Shown: piece after piece, positions 42,208-51,563 of the stretch
Layout of the letters: each line of letters starts with the position of its first letter
How positions within the stretch are numbered: position 1 is the first letter of the stretch
Assembly (NCBI RefSeq): GCF_947493875.1
Contig: NZ_CANLSU010000004.1
Location: forward strand, 248,001 to 312,000
Source of the DNA: an uncultured Marinococcus sp.
Lineage (GTDB): Bacteria; Bacillota; Bacilli; Bacillales; Marinococcaceae
Length of the DNA: 64,000 bases
Direction: 5' to 3'
Program-made: the position numbers and the translations under genes
Notes under the pieces: generated by a model
Databases searched by the model: none
Seen by the model: only the letters and a program-made list of their open reading frames with translations
Told to the model about the DNA's origin: nothing

Positions 42208-43131
42208 CTATTCATTAGCCGGTGCTTCTTCCCCGTTTTCCGCTGAGCCATTTTCTTCCGGGTCAGAACCATTCTCCGGCACTTCCGGTTCAACCATAAT
42301 GTCCTCTTCGCTATTATCCTCCATCACCTGCTCCCATGACTGGACGCGCTGGGTTCTGGCATTCACAAGGTACCTGGATTCTCCGTTTACTTCCACAATA
42401 TACATGGGTGTATATAAATAAACATTTTCTCCCTGAGGGGTAACCTGGTTAAAGTAACCGACGCTTACATCGGTCACCGTATCGTTTGTCTGCAAAATAC
42501 CATTGCTCGGGTTCCCCAGCGCTTCAATAGCATCCTCTGCCGGGATGGTGCTGTCTGCCGGAGTAGCGTCGAGCTCAAAATACGACTGGCGGAAGCCGAC
42601 AATCTCGTTTTGATCATTAAACACCAGCTCAAGCTGGGCGGACGTTTCCGGTTTGTAGATTTGTTTATCATCGAATGTCTGGTAATAATACTGCCTGTTT
42701 AACTCTTCATCCATCTGTCCCTGCTCATAGTCCTCTGCATTCCAGACATAATTGTTTAAAAAGGAGGCCAGATCCTCGTTCCGGTTATCCTCAGATATTT
42801 CCACCGGTTCCTCGAGTGTGGCGCTCATTCCAATCAGTCGTTCATTTGATATATACGTAATGTCATTAATGTTTGAATTGTTTTCTACCTTCTGGGAGCG
42901 GCCGCCGCTCTCAAAATCCACATAGCTCGCTTCGAGATGAAGCTGTTCAATCCGGTCCGGCAGATCCTCTTCAGCATAACCGTATAGCCGCTGTTCCGAT
43001 TCTTCCCCGCCAGTCTGGGAAGCAGAGCTTTCCTGATAGTTAGTCTGCTGCTCTAAGTAACTGGAAAGCAAAAACGTATTAAGAAGCAGGAAAACAACAA
43101 TAAAAATGGTCTTTGTTCTTGCCCAATCCAT
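42208..43131 (-). CDS. walI: WalI (YycI), regulator of WalK
   Basis: A 307-residue bitopic protein with an N-terminal membrane helix (RTKTIFIVVFLLLNTFLLSS) and a large extracellular domain. With WalH it binds WalK in the membrane and restrains its kinase activity. The acidic C-terminal tail (PEENGSAENGEEAPANE) is beyond the usual family end. The start at 43131 follows GAAGGAGGAG and lies 1 bp after the walH stop, so the two are coupled. Confidence 0.92.
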   Translation of the reverse strand: MDWARTKTIFIVVFLLLNTFLLSSYLEQQTNYQESSASQTGGEESEQRLYGYAEEDLPDRIEQLHLEASYVDFESGGRSQKVENNSNINDITYISNERLIGMSATLEEPVEISEDNRNEDLASFLNNYVWNAEDYEQGQMDEELNRQYYYQTFDDKQIYKPETSAQLELVFNDQNEIVGFRQSYFELDATPADSTIPAEDAIEALGNPSNGILQTNDTVTDVSVGYFNQVTPQGENVYLYTPMYIVEVNGESRYLVNARTQRVQSWEQVMEDNSEEDIMVEPEVPENGSDPEENGSAENGEEAPANE

Positions 43132-43132
43132 T

Positions 43133-44497
43133 TTATGCTCCTCCTTCTTCGTTATCGTCTCCGCTAAAATCCACCGGTGACCAGCTGCCGTCGCAGCGGA
43201 CAAACCAACCAGGCTCCATATCGTAATAACCGGAGTTCTCCCCGTTTCTTGAAATGCTGTAGCCGATTTGTATATCTTCAATCAACGAAGAGCTGCACTG
43301 CTCCTGCACGGCATCGAGCGTTTCCTCTCCAGTTGGAAGGTCGGTGGAAACGCCGGCATCCCCGGTTCTGACCGGGTTGTTTTCCAAATCAAACAGCGGC
43401 CGGGAATATCCACTCGTCTGCGTTCCTACGTTCGACACCTGAATGGAAGCAAAATCACTGCCATTGGAATCCCGGAAAACTGGAAGACCGCCTTTATTCA
43501 TTCTGAATGTAATCGTCGTTTCCCCGTCCACAGTATTGGAATCATAATACTGGTAATCGTCCGACCAGCCGGCATGATTGTTTACAAACTCGAAGGAGGA
43601 AACGAGACTGCTTGTATCATTTCCGTCTGTCTGCTCTGAGTAGGTCGGGTTGGCGTAACGAAGGTAATCTCCGGTGTCATTTATACGCAGCTCTCTCGTG
43701 CCGTCTGTGATGACTTCCGACGAATCATAATTGTACGTCTGAAGGTTTTGTCCGTTCCCTTCCGGCAGTAACACCTGCTGAAAGCTGTTGGCTGATAAAC
43801 TCGTAGAGGCATAGGTGTAGTTCGTTCGGGAGCCCGGATCTTCGGGGATATAAATATGCTTCTCGTACCCGTCTTCATCAGCACTGTAAGTAAGCATACT
43901 TTCATGCTCTGAGAGGTATCGTTCGTACTCTATATCGCTTTTATCAAGGCTTGTATTGCTGTTTACGATCACGCCCTGATCATAGGAAACAAACGCAGCA
44001 TTCAGCTCCTCGCTCCCCGGTGAAGCTGTTAATATTATACGGTCAACCGAACCATCCAGGATACTCGCTGCTTCGTCGTTTTCATCTTCAAAGCTGAATA
44101 GTTCATTGATCATCGACCACGACACGGACGATGGAAATACGAATTCCATCGAATATGCTGCTGAAGCTGCGTTTTGGTAAAGCTCGTCATGCTCCAGGTC
44201 AGTCGCTGTCGTTTCAGTAATACTTGCCTCTTCGAGCTGCCGGAAGGCCTTATCCAGATCAGATGAAGCCTGATCCTCTGTCATGAGAGCACTTCTTCCA
44301 TCGGAACGCACTACTCCCTGATTCGGCCGGACAATTTCCGCCGGCTCCCGGGTTTCAGCTATTTCTGTCGTTTCCTGTACGGTTTCGGAGGAATTGACGC
44401 TTTCATATTCGGGCTGAAATGACCAGTTCTGCCAGGTAAGAAGCAGACTGCCTACCACTAAAATCGTCAACACCCAGGATTTGATTGTTTCTTTCAT
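43133..44497 (-). CDS. walH: WalH (YycH), regulator of WalK
   Basis: A 454-residue bitopic protein with one membrane helix (WVLTILVVGSLLLTWQNWSF) and an acidic extracellular three-domain part. It interacts with WalI and WalK to tune cell-wall homeostasis signalling. It overlaps the walK stop codon by 4 bp. Order and size match the wal operon of other Bacillaceae; sequence is the least conserved in the operon. Confidence 0.93.
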   Translation of the reverse strand: MKETIKSWVLTILVVGSLLLTWQNWSFQPEYESVNSSETVQETTEIAETREPAEIVRPNQGVVRSDGRSALMTEDQASSDLDKAFRQLEEASITETTATDLEHDELYQNAASAAYSMEFVFPSSVSWSMINELFSFEDENDEAASILDGSVDRIILTASPGSEELNAAFVSYDQGVIVNSNTSLDKSDIEYERYLSEHESMLTYSADEDGYEKHIYIPEDPGSRTNYTYASTSLSANSFQQVLLPEGNGQNLQTYNYDSSEVITDGTRELRINDTGDYLRYANPTYSEQTDGNDTSSLVSSFEFVNNHAGWSDDYQYYDSNTVDGETTITFRMNKGGLPVFRDSNGSDFASIQVSNVGTQTSGYSRPLFDLENNPVRTGDAGVSTDLPTGEETLDAVQEQCSSSLIEDIQIGYSISRNGENSGYYDMEPGWFVRCDGSWSPVDFSGDDNEEGGA

Positions 44498-46344
44498 GAT
44501 CCAGCCTCCGCTTTATTAATCACTGAATATGGCAGCGTAATTAATATAGTGGTTCCTTTTTTCCATTCACTGTCCGCCGCAATCCGTCCACCGTGCGCAT
44601 GGATAAATTCCTTGGCAATCGCAAGCCCGAGCCCGGTGCCGCCGAGGTTTCTCGCTCTCGCTTTATCCACCCGGTAAAACCGGTCAAAAATACGGTGCTG
44701 GCTTTCTTTCGGAATGCCTACGCCCTGGTCGCTGATTTCAACATCTACAGCATCGGCACGCGTAAACATCTGCACACTGATTTCCCCGCCATCCGGGGAA
44801 TATTTCACGGCATTCGAAAGCACGTTATCAAAAACTTGATAAATCCTGTCCTTGTCCATGTCTACGTAAACCGGATAGGAAGGAACCTCTTTATAAAAAG
44901 CAATATTTTTATCCTTGTTAATCATTTCAAACCGTTCAATCACCTGATTGATCATTTCAGACAGGTCCACAGTAAAAAAGTCTAAGCTGATCTCGTCACT
45001 GTCCATCCGCGAAAGCTGCAGCAGGTCGTTCACGAGCCGGATCATTCGGTCTGTCTCGTTCTGGGTCACCTGTAAAAAGCGGGGACCCAGATTTTCGTCC
45101 TGCATCGCCCCGTCTTCGAGAGCTTCCATGTAGCTTTTCAGCGTAGTCAGCGGGGTTCTTAATTCGTGGGATACGTTTGATACGAATTCCCGGCGCTCTC
45201 TTTCGATCTTTTCCTGTTCTGTAACGTCATGAAGCACGGTAATCAAGCCGGTAACCGGTCCGTCTTCGTTTCGCACGATTGAAAAGTTGGCCTGCAGCAG
45301 AAAATCCTGTTCCTCGCTGCTGAAATCCAGCATGATTGCTTCATTGTAATCATACAAATCGCTCGAGGTCAGTGTCTCTGAGAGGTGCAGGGCTTCTGTA
45401 ATATATGTGCCTTCCATTTCCTCACTGTTTTTGTTTAACAGCTGCTCGGCGCGTTTGTTCATCAAAATAATGCGGCCGAGTTCGTCAGTGGCTATAACCC
45501 CATCTGTCATATGAGTCAGAACCGAGCTTAATTTCTTCCGTTCGTCCTCGGTGCTTGCCTGGCTTTCTTTTAATTTCAACGTCAGCTGGTTAAAGGAATG
45601 GGCGAGCTGTCCAATTTCATCGTTGCCGTACACGCGGACTCTCCGGGAAAAGTCTCCCTCTCCCATAATCTTTGCCTGGCGCTGCATATCTGCGATAGGC
45701 CGTGTAATCGTGCGGGCAAGCAAAATACCAAGGATCGCGTTTAAAATCAGCACAATAATGCTCGCTGCAATTAAGATACTGCTGATGTCATTTACCAGGC
45801 TGTACACGCTCGACATATCAGAACGCACGTACAATACACCCAGAATTTCTCCGTCTTCTTCGATCGGCCGCACAATTAAGCTGACCCTGTGACCGCTGTC
45901 CGCGTCCCAACGTACTTCTTCAAGCGTGTTCCCTAATAACGCCCGCTGCACAAGGTCGTCATTTGATTGGTTATTGACGATATCCTGCTCATTTATGTTC
46001 GACGTGCCTAAAATAATCTGGTTGGAGCCAATAACCCTGGCTTCCGGACTTGAATGGCCGGGATCATTATTTGCTCCTGAGTTGGCAAACTGGCTTAATA
46101 AACTGTCGATATCCTCCTGCACCGTATTATCGTCTTCTCCCCGACTCTGTGCCAGTTCTTCCTGCACATTATACTCCAGAAGATCTGTCTGCTCGGCGAG
46201 CGTATCATTAAAATTTTCCACGAGCGTGTCTTCAAGGGCGCTCGTGAAAAATACGGTAATGAACTGCATCGCTACAAAAATCAGCAGCACGAAGATCAAA
46301 ATGAGTTTAAAATGAATCGATTTGAAAAAATCGATAATTTTCAT
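44494..46344 (-). CDS. walK: Cell-wall homeostasis sensor histidine kinase WalK
   Basis: A 616-residue kinase. Membrane helices at about 12-33 and 180-205 enclose an extracellular sensor domain. HAMP follows (ARTITRPIADMQRQAKIMGE), then a PAS domain (DGVIATDELGRIILMNKRAE), HisKA with the phosphoacceptor in FVSNVSHELRTPLTTLKSYM, and HATPase with DNVLSNAVKYSP and GGTGLGLAIAKE. It phosphorylates WalR and is essential in many Firmicutes. It begins 3 bp after walR. Confidence 0.97.
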   Translation of the reverse strand: MKIIDFFKSIHFKLILIFVLLIFVAMQFITVFFTSALEDTLVENFNDTLAEQTDLLEYNVQEELAQSRGEDDNTVQEDIDSLLSQFANSGANNDPGHSSPEARVIGSNQIILGTSNINEQDIVNNQSNDDLVQRALLGNTLEEVRWDADSGHRVSLIVRPIEEDGEILGVLYVRSDMSSVYSLVNDISSILIAASIIVLILNAILGILLARTITRPIADMQRQAKIMGEGDFSRRVRVYGNDEIGQLAHSFNQLTLKLKESQASTEDERKKLSSVLTHMTDGVIATDELGRIILMNKRAEQLLNKNSEEMEGTYITEALHLSETLTSSDLYDYNEAIMLDFSSEEQDFLLQANFSIVRNEDGPVTGLITVLHDVTEQEKIERERREFVSNVSHELRTPLTTLKSYMEALEDGAMQDENLGPRFLQVTQNETDRMIRLVNDLLQLSRMDSDEISLDFFTVDLSEMINQVIERFEMINKDKNIAFYKEVPSYPVYVDMDKDRIYQVFDNVLSNAVKYSPDGGEISVQMFTRADAVDVEISDQGVGIPKESQHRIFDRFYRVDKARARNLGGTGLGLAIAKEFIHAHGGRIAADSEWKKGTTILITLPYSVINKAEAGS

Positions 46345-46347
46345 ACA

Positions 46348-47058
46348 TTACTTCTCCTGTTCTGGATGTTTTAAGTAGTACCCAACACCACGTCTTGTCA
46401 CAATCCACTCAGGGAAGCTCGGATTGTCTTCTACTTTCTCTCTCAAGCGACGTACTGTTACGTCCACGGTACGTACGTCTCCAAAGTAATCGTAGCCCCA
46501 CACGGCCTGGAGAAGATGCTCTCTTGTCATTACCTGGCCAATATGCCGGCCGAGATAAAGAACCAGTTCAAACTCACGGTGCGTAAGATCTATCGGCTCG
46601 CCGCGTTTTGTCACTAAATACGCGTCCGGATCTACAAGGAGGTCACCAATTTTTATAGCATTCTGCGGCTCAGTGCTGCCTTCTTCTGCCGCCGGCTGCT
46701 TTCTGCGAAGATTGGCTTTTACTCTGGCCAGAAGCTCCCGGTTGCTGAATGGTTTGGTTACATAATCATCTGCTCCGAGCTCGAGACCGAGCACCTTATC
46801 GATTTCCCCGTCCTTAGCCGTTAACATGATGATTGGCATATCAAACCGCTTCCGGACCTCTCTGCATACCTCCATGCCGTCCTTGTTTGGAAGCATGACG
46901 TCGAGAAGAATCAGATCCGGACCGAAATTATCCACCTTTTCTAAAGCTTCATCGCCGTCATATGCACAAACAACCTGAAACCCTTCCTTTTGAAGATTAA
47001 ATTCCAATATATCAGCAATTGGCTGTTCATCATCGACTACTAATATTTTCTCATCCAT
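46348..47058 (-). CDS. walR: Response regulator WalR
   Basis: A 236-residue OmpR-type regulator. The receiver domain begins [20 protein letters not shown], with the phosphoacceptor Asp in [15 protein letters not shown] and Lys in [13 protein letters not shown]. The winged-helix domain has [20 protein letters not shown] and [13 protein letters not shown]. It controls autolysins and cell-wall genes. The start at 47058 is the ATG giving the standard N-terminus. It heads walRKHIJ. Confidence 0.98.
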   Translation of the reverse strand: MDEKILVVDDEQPIADILEFNLQKEGFQVVCAYDGDEALEKVDNFGPDLILLDVMLPNKDGMEVCREVRKRFDMPIIMLTAKDGEIDKVLGLELGADDYVTKPFSNRELLARVKANLRRKQPAAEEGSTEPQNAIKIGDLLVDPDAYLVTKRGEPIDLTHREFELVLYLGRHIGQVMTREHLLQAVWGYDYFGDVRTVDVTVRRLREKVEDNPSFPEWIVTRRGVGYYLKHPEQEK

Positions 47059-47236
47059 GTTCCCACCGCTCCATTCCTCAAATGTGAAAAGACACAAATT
47101 CAGTCATCTATGTGTAGTAACACCCTGCACAGGTATGCCTCTTTATGTTTATTGCAAAATGTTTAAGAGGATTACAATTCTCTTTCACATTGTAACACAG
47201 CTCTTTATCTGTTCCTATCGAGGCCTGAAGCCTGTG

Positions 47237-47270
47237 AAAAAAGCGCCTGGACGTCAATGTCCAGGCGCTG
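47237..47270 (-). terminator. Terminator of the tRNA operon
   Basis: The perfect stem AGCGCCTGGAC/GTCCAGGCGCT has a 6-nt loop and is followed by T6 on the minus strand, just downstream of tRNA-Phe. Confidence 0.9.
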
Positions 47271-47284
47271 GTTATTTTATAAAG

Positions 47285-47360
47285 TGGTGGCTCGAGACGG
47301 AATCGAACCGCCGACACGAGGATTTTCAGTCCACTGCTCTACCGACTGAGCTATCGAGCC
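47285..47360 (-). tRNA. tRNA-Phe (GAA)
   Basis: 76 nt with encoded CCA. Acceptor GGCTCGA/TCGAGCC, D arm AGCTCAGTCGGTAGAGC, anticodon GAA in ACTGAAAAT, T arm GGTTCGATTCC. Last gene of the cluster. Confidence 0.96.
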
Positions 47361-47394
47361 ATATTAAGAGAAATGCTTTTGCTTGAGTGCTGCT
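47335..47394. repeat. Direct repeat copy A (tRNA-Phe 5' part plus leader)
   Basis: This 60-bp block recurs exactly 160 bp downstream (47495-47554) with about three differences, all in the acceptor stem. It covers the 5' 26 nt of tRNA-Phe and 34 bp of its upstream spacer. Confidence 0.85.
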
Positions 47395-47494
47395 CTTGCT
47401 TTTGGAGCCACTGTCCTTACCCTCATTCTTTGCTTATTCGAAGAAGCAATTCGGGACGGACAACTCGCAGAACATTCGGAGAAGTATTGCTTGT

Positions 47495-47520
47495 TGCTCT
47501 ACCGACTGAGCTACCTGGCC
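47495..47520 (-). pseudogene. Truncated tRNA (5' half only)
   Basis: GGCCAGGTAGCTCAGTCGGT then AGAGCA reads as a tRNA acceptor strand and complete D arm. The sequence then departs from tRNA; there is no anticodon, T arm or 3' acceptor strand. It is probably left from a duplication or recombination between tRNA genes. The roughly 220-bp spacer between tRNA-Phe and tRNA-Asp holds nothing else recognisable. Confidence 0.75.
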
Positions 47521-47554
47521 ATATTAAGAGAAATGCTTTTGCTTGAGTGCTGCT
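47495..47554. repeat. Direct repeat copy B (half-tRNA plus leader)
   Basis: About 57 of 60 positions match copy A. It includes the spacer ATATTAAGAGAAATGCTTTT that precedes both tRNA starts. Confidence 0.85.
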
Positions 47555-47582
47555 TTATCGTGCGTAAACCGGAAAAATAAAA

Positions 47583-47658
47583 TGGCGGGCCTGACGGGAT
47601 TTGAACCCGCGATCTCCTGCGTGACAGGCAGGCATGTTAACCGCTACACCACAGGCCC
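47583..47658 (-). tRNA. tRNA-Asp (GTC)
   Basis: 76 nt with encoded CCA. Acceptor GGGCCTG/CAGGCCC, anticodon GTC in CTGTCACG, T arm GGTTCAAATCC. Confidence 0.96.
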
Positions 47659-47667
47659 CTTTTAAAA

Positions 47668-47694
47668 AGAATACACTGCGCATTTTGTCGTCTG
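47668..47694. repeat. Spacer direct repeat copy 1 (tRNA-Glu to tRNA-Asp spacer)
   Basis: AGAATACACTGCGCATTTTG plus 7 bp recurs 128 bp downstream at 47796-47822 with about three differences. Confidence 0.75.
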
Positions 47695-47795
47695 CTGCTC
47701 TCGTTCACTGCAGTCACGTACGCTTTGTACGTTCCTTTGCTCTCTCCCTGGCATCCTCAACCTTCTGGTGTCTTCTTTCCAAAAGGAGTAGGGGG

Positions 47796-47822
47796 AGAAT
47801 ACACTGCGAATCTTGTCGCCTG
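47796..47822. repeat. Spacer direct repeat copy 2
   Basis: Second copy of the 27-bp spacer repeat. The 100 bp between the copies contain no recognisable gene or tRNA remnant. Confidence 0.75.
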
Positions 47823-47847
47823 TTCATTTTCTGTCTGATAAAGAAAA

Positions 47848-47922
47848 TGGTGACCCGTACGGGATTCGAACCCGTGTTACCGCCGTGAAAGGGCGGTGTC
47901 TTAACCACTTGACCAACGGGCC
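47848..47922 (-). tRNA. tRNA-Glu (TTC)
   Basis: 75 nt with encoded CCA. D arm TTGGTCAAGTGGTTAAGAC, anticodon TTC in CTTTCACG, T arm GGTTCGAATCC. Confidence 0.96.
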
Positions 47923-47927
47923 TTTCA

Positions 47928-48003
47928 TGGTGAGCCATGGAGGATTCGAACCTCCGACCCTCTGATTAAAAGTCAGATGCTCTACCAACTGAGCTAATGG
48001 CTC
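47928..48003 (-). tRNA. tRNA-Lys (TTT)
   Basis: 76 nt with encoded CCA. Acceptor GAGCCAT/ATGGCTC, anticodon TTT in ACTTTTAAT, T arm GGTTCGAATCC. It lies 5 bp before tRNA-Glu. Confidence 0.96.
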
Positions 48004-48024
48004 CTGACAAGAAGAAATTGTCGC

Positions 48025-48033
48025 TGTGGATAA
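48025..48033. promoter_or_regulatory. DnaA box in the tRNA operon leader
   Basis: TGTGGATAA is the exact reverse complement of TTATCCACA, between the tRNA promoter and tRNA-Lys. A single box may be chance. Confidence 0.4.
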
Positions 48034-48047
48034 CGACAACATGAGTA

Positions 48048-48076
48048 ATATTATCACGTCACAGATGCAATTTCAA
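48048..48076 (-). promoter_or_regulatory. Promoter of the tRNA Lys-Glu-Asp-Phe operon
   Basis: On the minus strand TTGAAA (48071-48076), 17 bp, TAATAT (48048-48053). Confidence 0.75.
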
Positions 48077-48106
48077 CTAGTTTTATATGAAAAAAACGAT
48101 TAGTTG

Positions 48107-48137
48107 AAAAAAGCATCCGCCTCTATGGCAGATGCTT
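48107..48137 (-). terminator. purA terminator
   Basis: The stem AAGCATCTGCC/GGCGGATGCTT is followed by T residues on the minus strand. Confidence 0.85.
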
Positions 48138-48145
48138 AGTGAATT

Positions 48146-49516
<1,371 letters not shown>

Positions 49517-49567
49517 TCATCTAAAGTTTTCATGTACGAATTTTATTATGGAGAAAATCCCTTAGAT

Positions 49568-49596
49568 AGTCTATCAACCACGGCACACAAAGTCAA
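49568..49596 (-). promoter_or_regulatory. purA promoter
   Basis: On the minus strand TTGACT (49591-49596), 17 bp, TAGACT (49568-49573). Confidence 0.75.
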
Positions 49597-49598
49597 TA

Positions 49599-49643
49599 AA
49601 ACACGAACATTAAAAGTTTTATTTGCTTAATTTGTTCGCTTAT
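49599..49643. promoter_or_regulatory. PurR box pair upstream of purA
   Basis: Two inverted 14-mers, AAACACGAACATTA (49599-49612) and ATTTGTTCGCTTAT (49630-49643), are separated by 17 bp. They carry the CGAAC/GTTCG cores of PurBoxes; each deviates at about two positions. They lie immediately upstream of the -35. Confidence 0.6.
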
Positions 49644-49645
49644 AC

Positions 49646-49672
49646 AAAAAGCCCAGAGCCTAAGCTCCGGGC
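49646..49672 (-). terminator. dnaB terminator
   Basis: The stem GCCCGGAGC/GGCTCTGGGC is followed by T5 on the minus strand; it overlaps the dnaB stop codon. Confidence 0.8.
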
Positions 49673-51024
49673 GGAATTTGATTATCGTCGTGTCGCCGGT
49701 CCAAATTAACGAATTTATTATATTCTTTAATAAAAGCGAGCTCAGCCGTACCAACCGGGCCGTTACGCTGCTTGGCAATAATAATTTCAATGATATTCTG
49801 GTTTTCAGATTCCTGGTCATAGTAATCATCACGGTATAAAAACGAGACAATATCGGCATCCTGCTCAATACTTCCGGATTCCCTTAAATCAGACATCATC
49901 GGGCGTTTGTCCTGTCTGGACTCCACCCCGCGGGAAAGCTGGGACAGAGCAATTACCGGAACATCGAGTTCACGCGCGAGAGCTTTTAAATTACGCGAGA
50001 TTTCCGAAACCTCCTGCTGGCGGCTCTCCCCGCCTCTGCTGCTTCCCTGGATCAGCTGCAGGTAATCGATCAAAATCATTCCGATACCCCGCTCCTGCTT
50101 CAGACGAAGGCATTTCGCGCGTATGTCGTTCACCCGGATGCCCGGGGAATCATCAATAAAAATGCCGGCCGATGACAAGCTTCCCATCGCCATCGTGAGC
50201 TTTTCCCAGTCCTCTTCCTGCAGCGCGCCGGTACGGAGACGGTTAGCATCAATGTTTCCTTCCGCACAGAGCATCCGCTGCACAAGCTGGGCAGCACCCA
50301 TCTCCAGGCTGAAAATCGCCACATTTTCCTCGGTTTTCGTCGCAATGTTCTGGGCGATGTTTAAGGCAAAGGCCGTTTTCCCCATCGAGGGCCTGGCAGC
50401 CACAATGACTAAGTCACTGCGCTGAAAGCCGGCAGTCATATGGTCGAGCTCGGCAAAGCCGCTTGCGATTCCGGTTACATCATTTTCCCGGTTCTGCAGC
50501 ATTTCAATATTGTCGTATGTCTCAATGAGGACGTCTTTGATGGAAACGAAGGCAGACGAACGACGCTCCTGCGATACTTCCATTATGGTCTTTTCAGCTT
50601 CGTTAAGTACTTCCTCTACATCATGTTCTCCACTGTAGCCTTCATTCACTATGTTAGTTGCTGCCCGTATCAGCCGTCGCAGCAGGGACTTGCTGTATAC
50701 GCCCTGACTGTAATAACCGACATTGGCCGCCGTCGGTACAGCGTTTGCCAGATCGGTAAGATAAGAAAGACCGCCGATTTCTTCGAGCACCTGTTTCGCC
50801 TGCAGCTCCGTGCTGACCGTAATAAGATCAACCGGCTCTCCGCGTTCGGACAGCTCAATCATCGTATTAAAAATACGCTGATGCGACTGACGATAGAAGT
50901 CTTCCGGCATTAAATGCTCCGTGGCAGTGATGAGCGCTTCTCCTTCTAAAAAGACAGCACCTAAAACAGCCTGTTCTGCTTCAATATTCTGCGGGGGCAC
51001 CCGTTCTGTGAAAATATCATTCAT
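49660..51024 (-). CDS. dnaB: Replicative DNA helicase (DnaB; DnaC in B. subtilis)
   Basis: A 454-residue hexameric helicase of the replication fork. The N-terminal domain begins VPPQNIEAEQAVLGAVFLEG. The RecA-like domain has the Walker A segment IVAARPSMGKTAFALNIAQN, MILIDYLQLIQG and VIALSQLSRGVESRQDKRPM. The start at 51024 follows GAGGTG; a GTG three codons upstream is less likely. No intein. Length equals the B. subtilis protein. Confidence 0.97.
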   Translation of the reverse strand: MNDIFTERVPPQNIEAEQAVLGAVFLEGEALITATEHLMPEDFYRQSHQRIFNTMIELSERGEPVDLITVSTELQAKQVLEEIGGLSYLTDLANAVPTAANVGYYSQGVYSKSLLRRLIRAATNIVNEGYSGEHDVEEVLNEAEKTIMEVSQERRSSAFVSIKDVLIETYDNIEMLQNRENDVTGIASGFAELDHMTAGFQRSDLVIVAARPSMGKTAFALNIAQNIATKTEENVAIFSLEMGAAQLVQRMLCAEGNIDANRLRTGALQEEDWEKLTMAMGSLSSAGIFIDDSPGIRVNDIRAKCLRLKQERGIGMILIDYLQLIQGSSRGGESRQQEVSEISRNLKALARELDVPVIALSQLSRGVESRQDKRPMMSDLRESGSIEQDADIVSFLYRDDYYDQESENQNIIEIIIAKQRNGPVGTAELAFIKEYNKFVNLDRRHDDNQIPPGA

Positions 51025-51050
51025 TGCTTTCACCTCGATAGAACGTGTTG

Positions 51051-51102
51051 AAAAAAGAGCCTGATTCTTACCCTCTGTTTATGACGGGGAAACAGGCTCT
51101 TT
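51051..51102 (-). terminator. Terminator of the yybS-gdpP-rplI unit
   Basis: A long hairpin with base AAAGAGCCTG/CAGGCTCTTT is followed by T6 on the minus strand. Confidence 0.8.
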
Positions 51103-51119
51103 ATTCATCCACGCAGCTG

Positions 51120-51563
51120 TTACTCTTCCGTCACGTGTACGTTTACGACAGCTGTGACTTCAGGATGAATCTTGATCGGTACTTTGGTATATCCAAGTGA
51201 ACGAATTGGCTGGTCAATTTCTATTTTGCGTTTGTCCACTTTCATATTCATGCTTTTCAGCTTTTCAGCAATCTGTTTTGTGGAAACCGCTCCGAACAGA
51301 CGACCGCCTTCTCCCGCTTTGGCGGTAAGCTCCACGTCCGTTTTTTCAAGCTGCTCCTTAAACTTCTTCGCCTGCTCAAGCTCTTCCTGCTCACGTTCTT
51401 TTTGTTTTTTCTGCGTAGCTTCCAGGTCACGCAGATTGCCTTTGCTCGCTTCCACAGCAAGGTTTTTCTTTAATAAATAGTTTCTGGCGTACCCTTCGGA
51501 TACGTCTGCGACTTCACCTTTTTTCCCCTGGCCTTTAACGTCTTGTTTCAGTATGACTTTCAT
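51120..51563 (-). CDS. rplI: 50S ribosomal protein L9
   Basis: A 147-residue protein. The N-terminal rRNA-binding domain starts [20 protein letters not shown] and has [15 protein letters not shown]; a long charged helix ([20 protein letters not shown]) leads to the C-terminal domain. It overlaps the gdpP stop by 4 bp (ATGA), so translation is coupled. Confidence 0.98.
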   Translation of the reverse strand: MKVILKQDVKGQGKKGEVADVSEGYARNYLLKKNLAVEASKGNLRDLEATQKKQKEREQEELEQAKKFKEQLEKTDVELTAKAGEGGRLFGAVSTKQIAEKLKSMNMKVDKRKIEIDQPIRSLGYTKVPIKIHPEVTAVVNVHVTEE

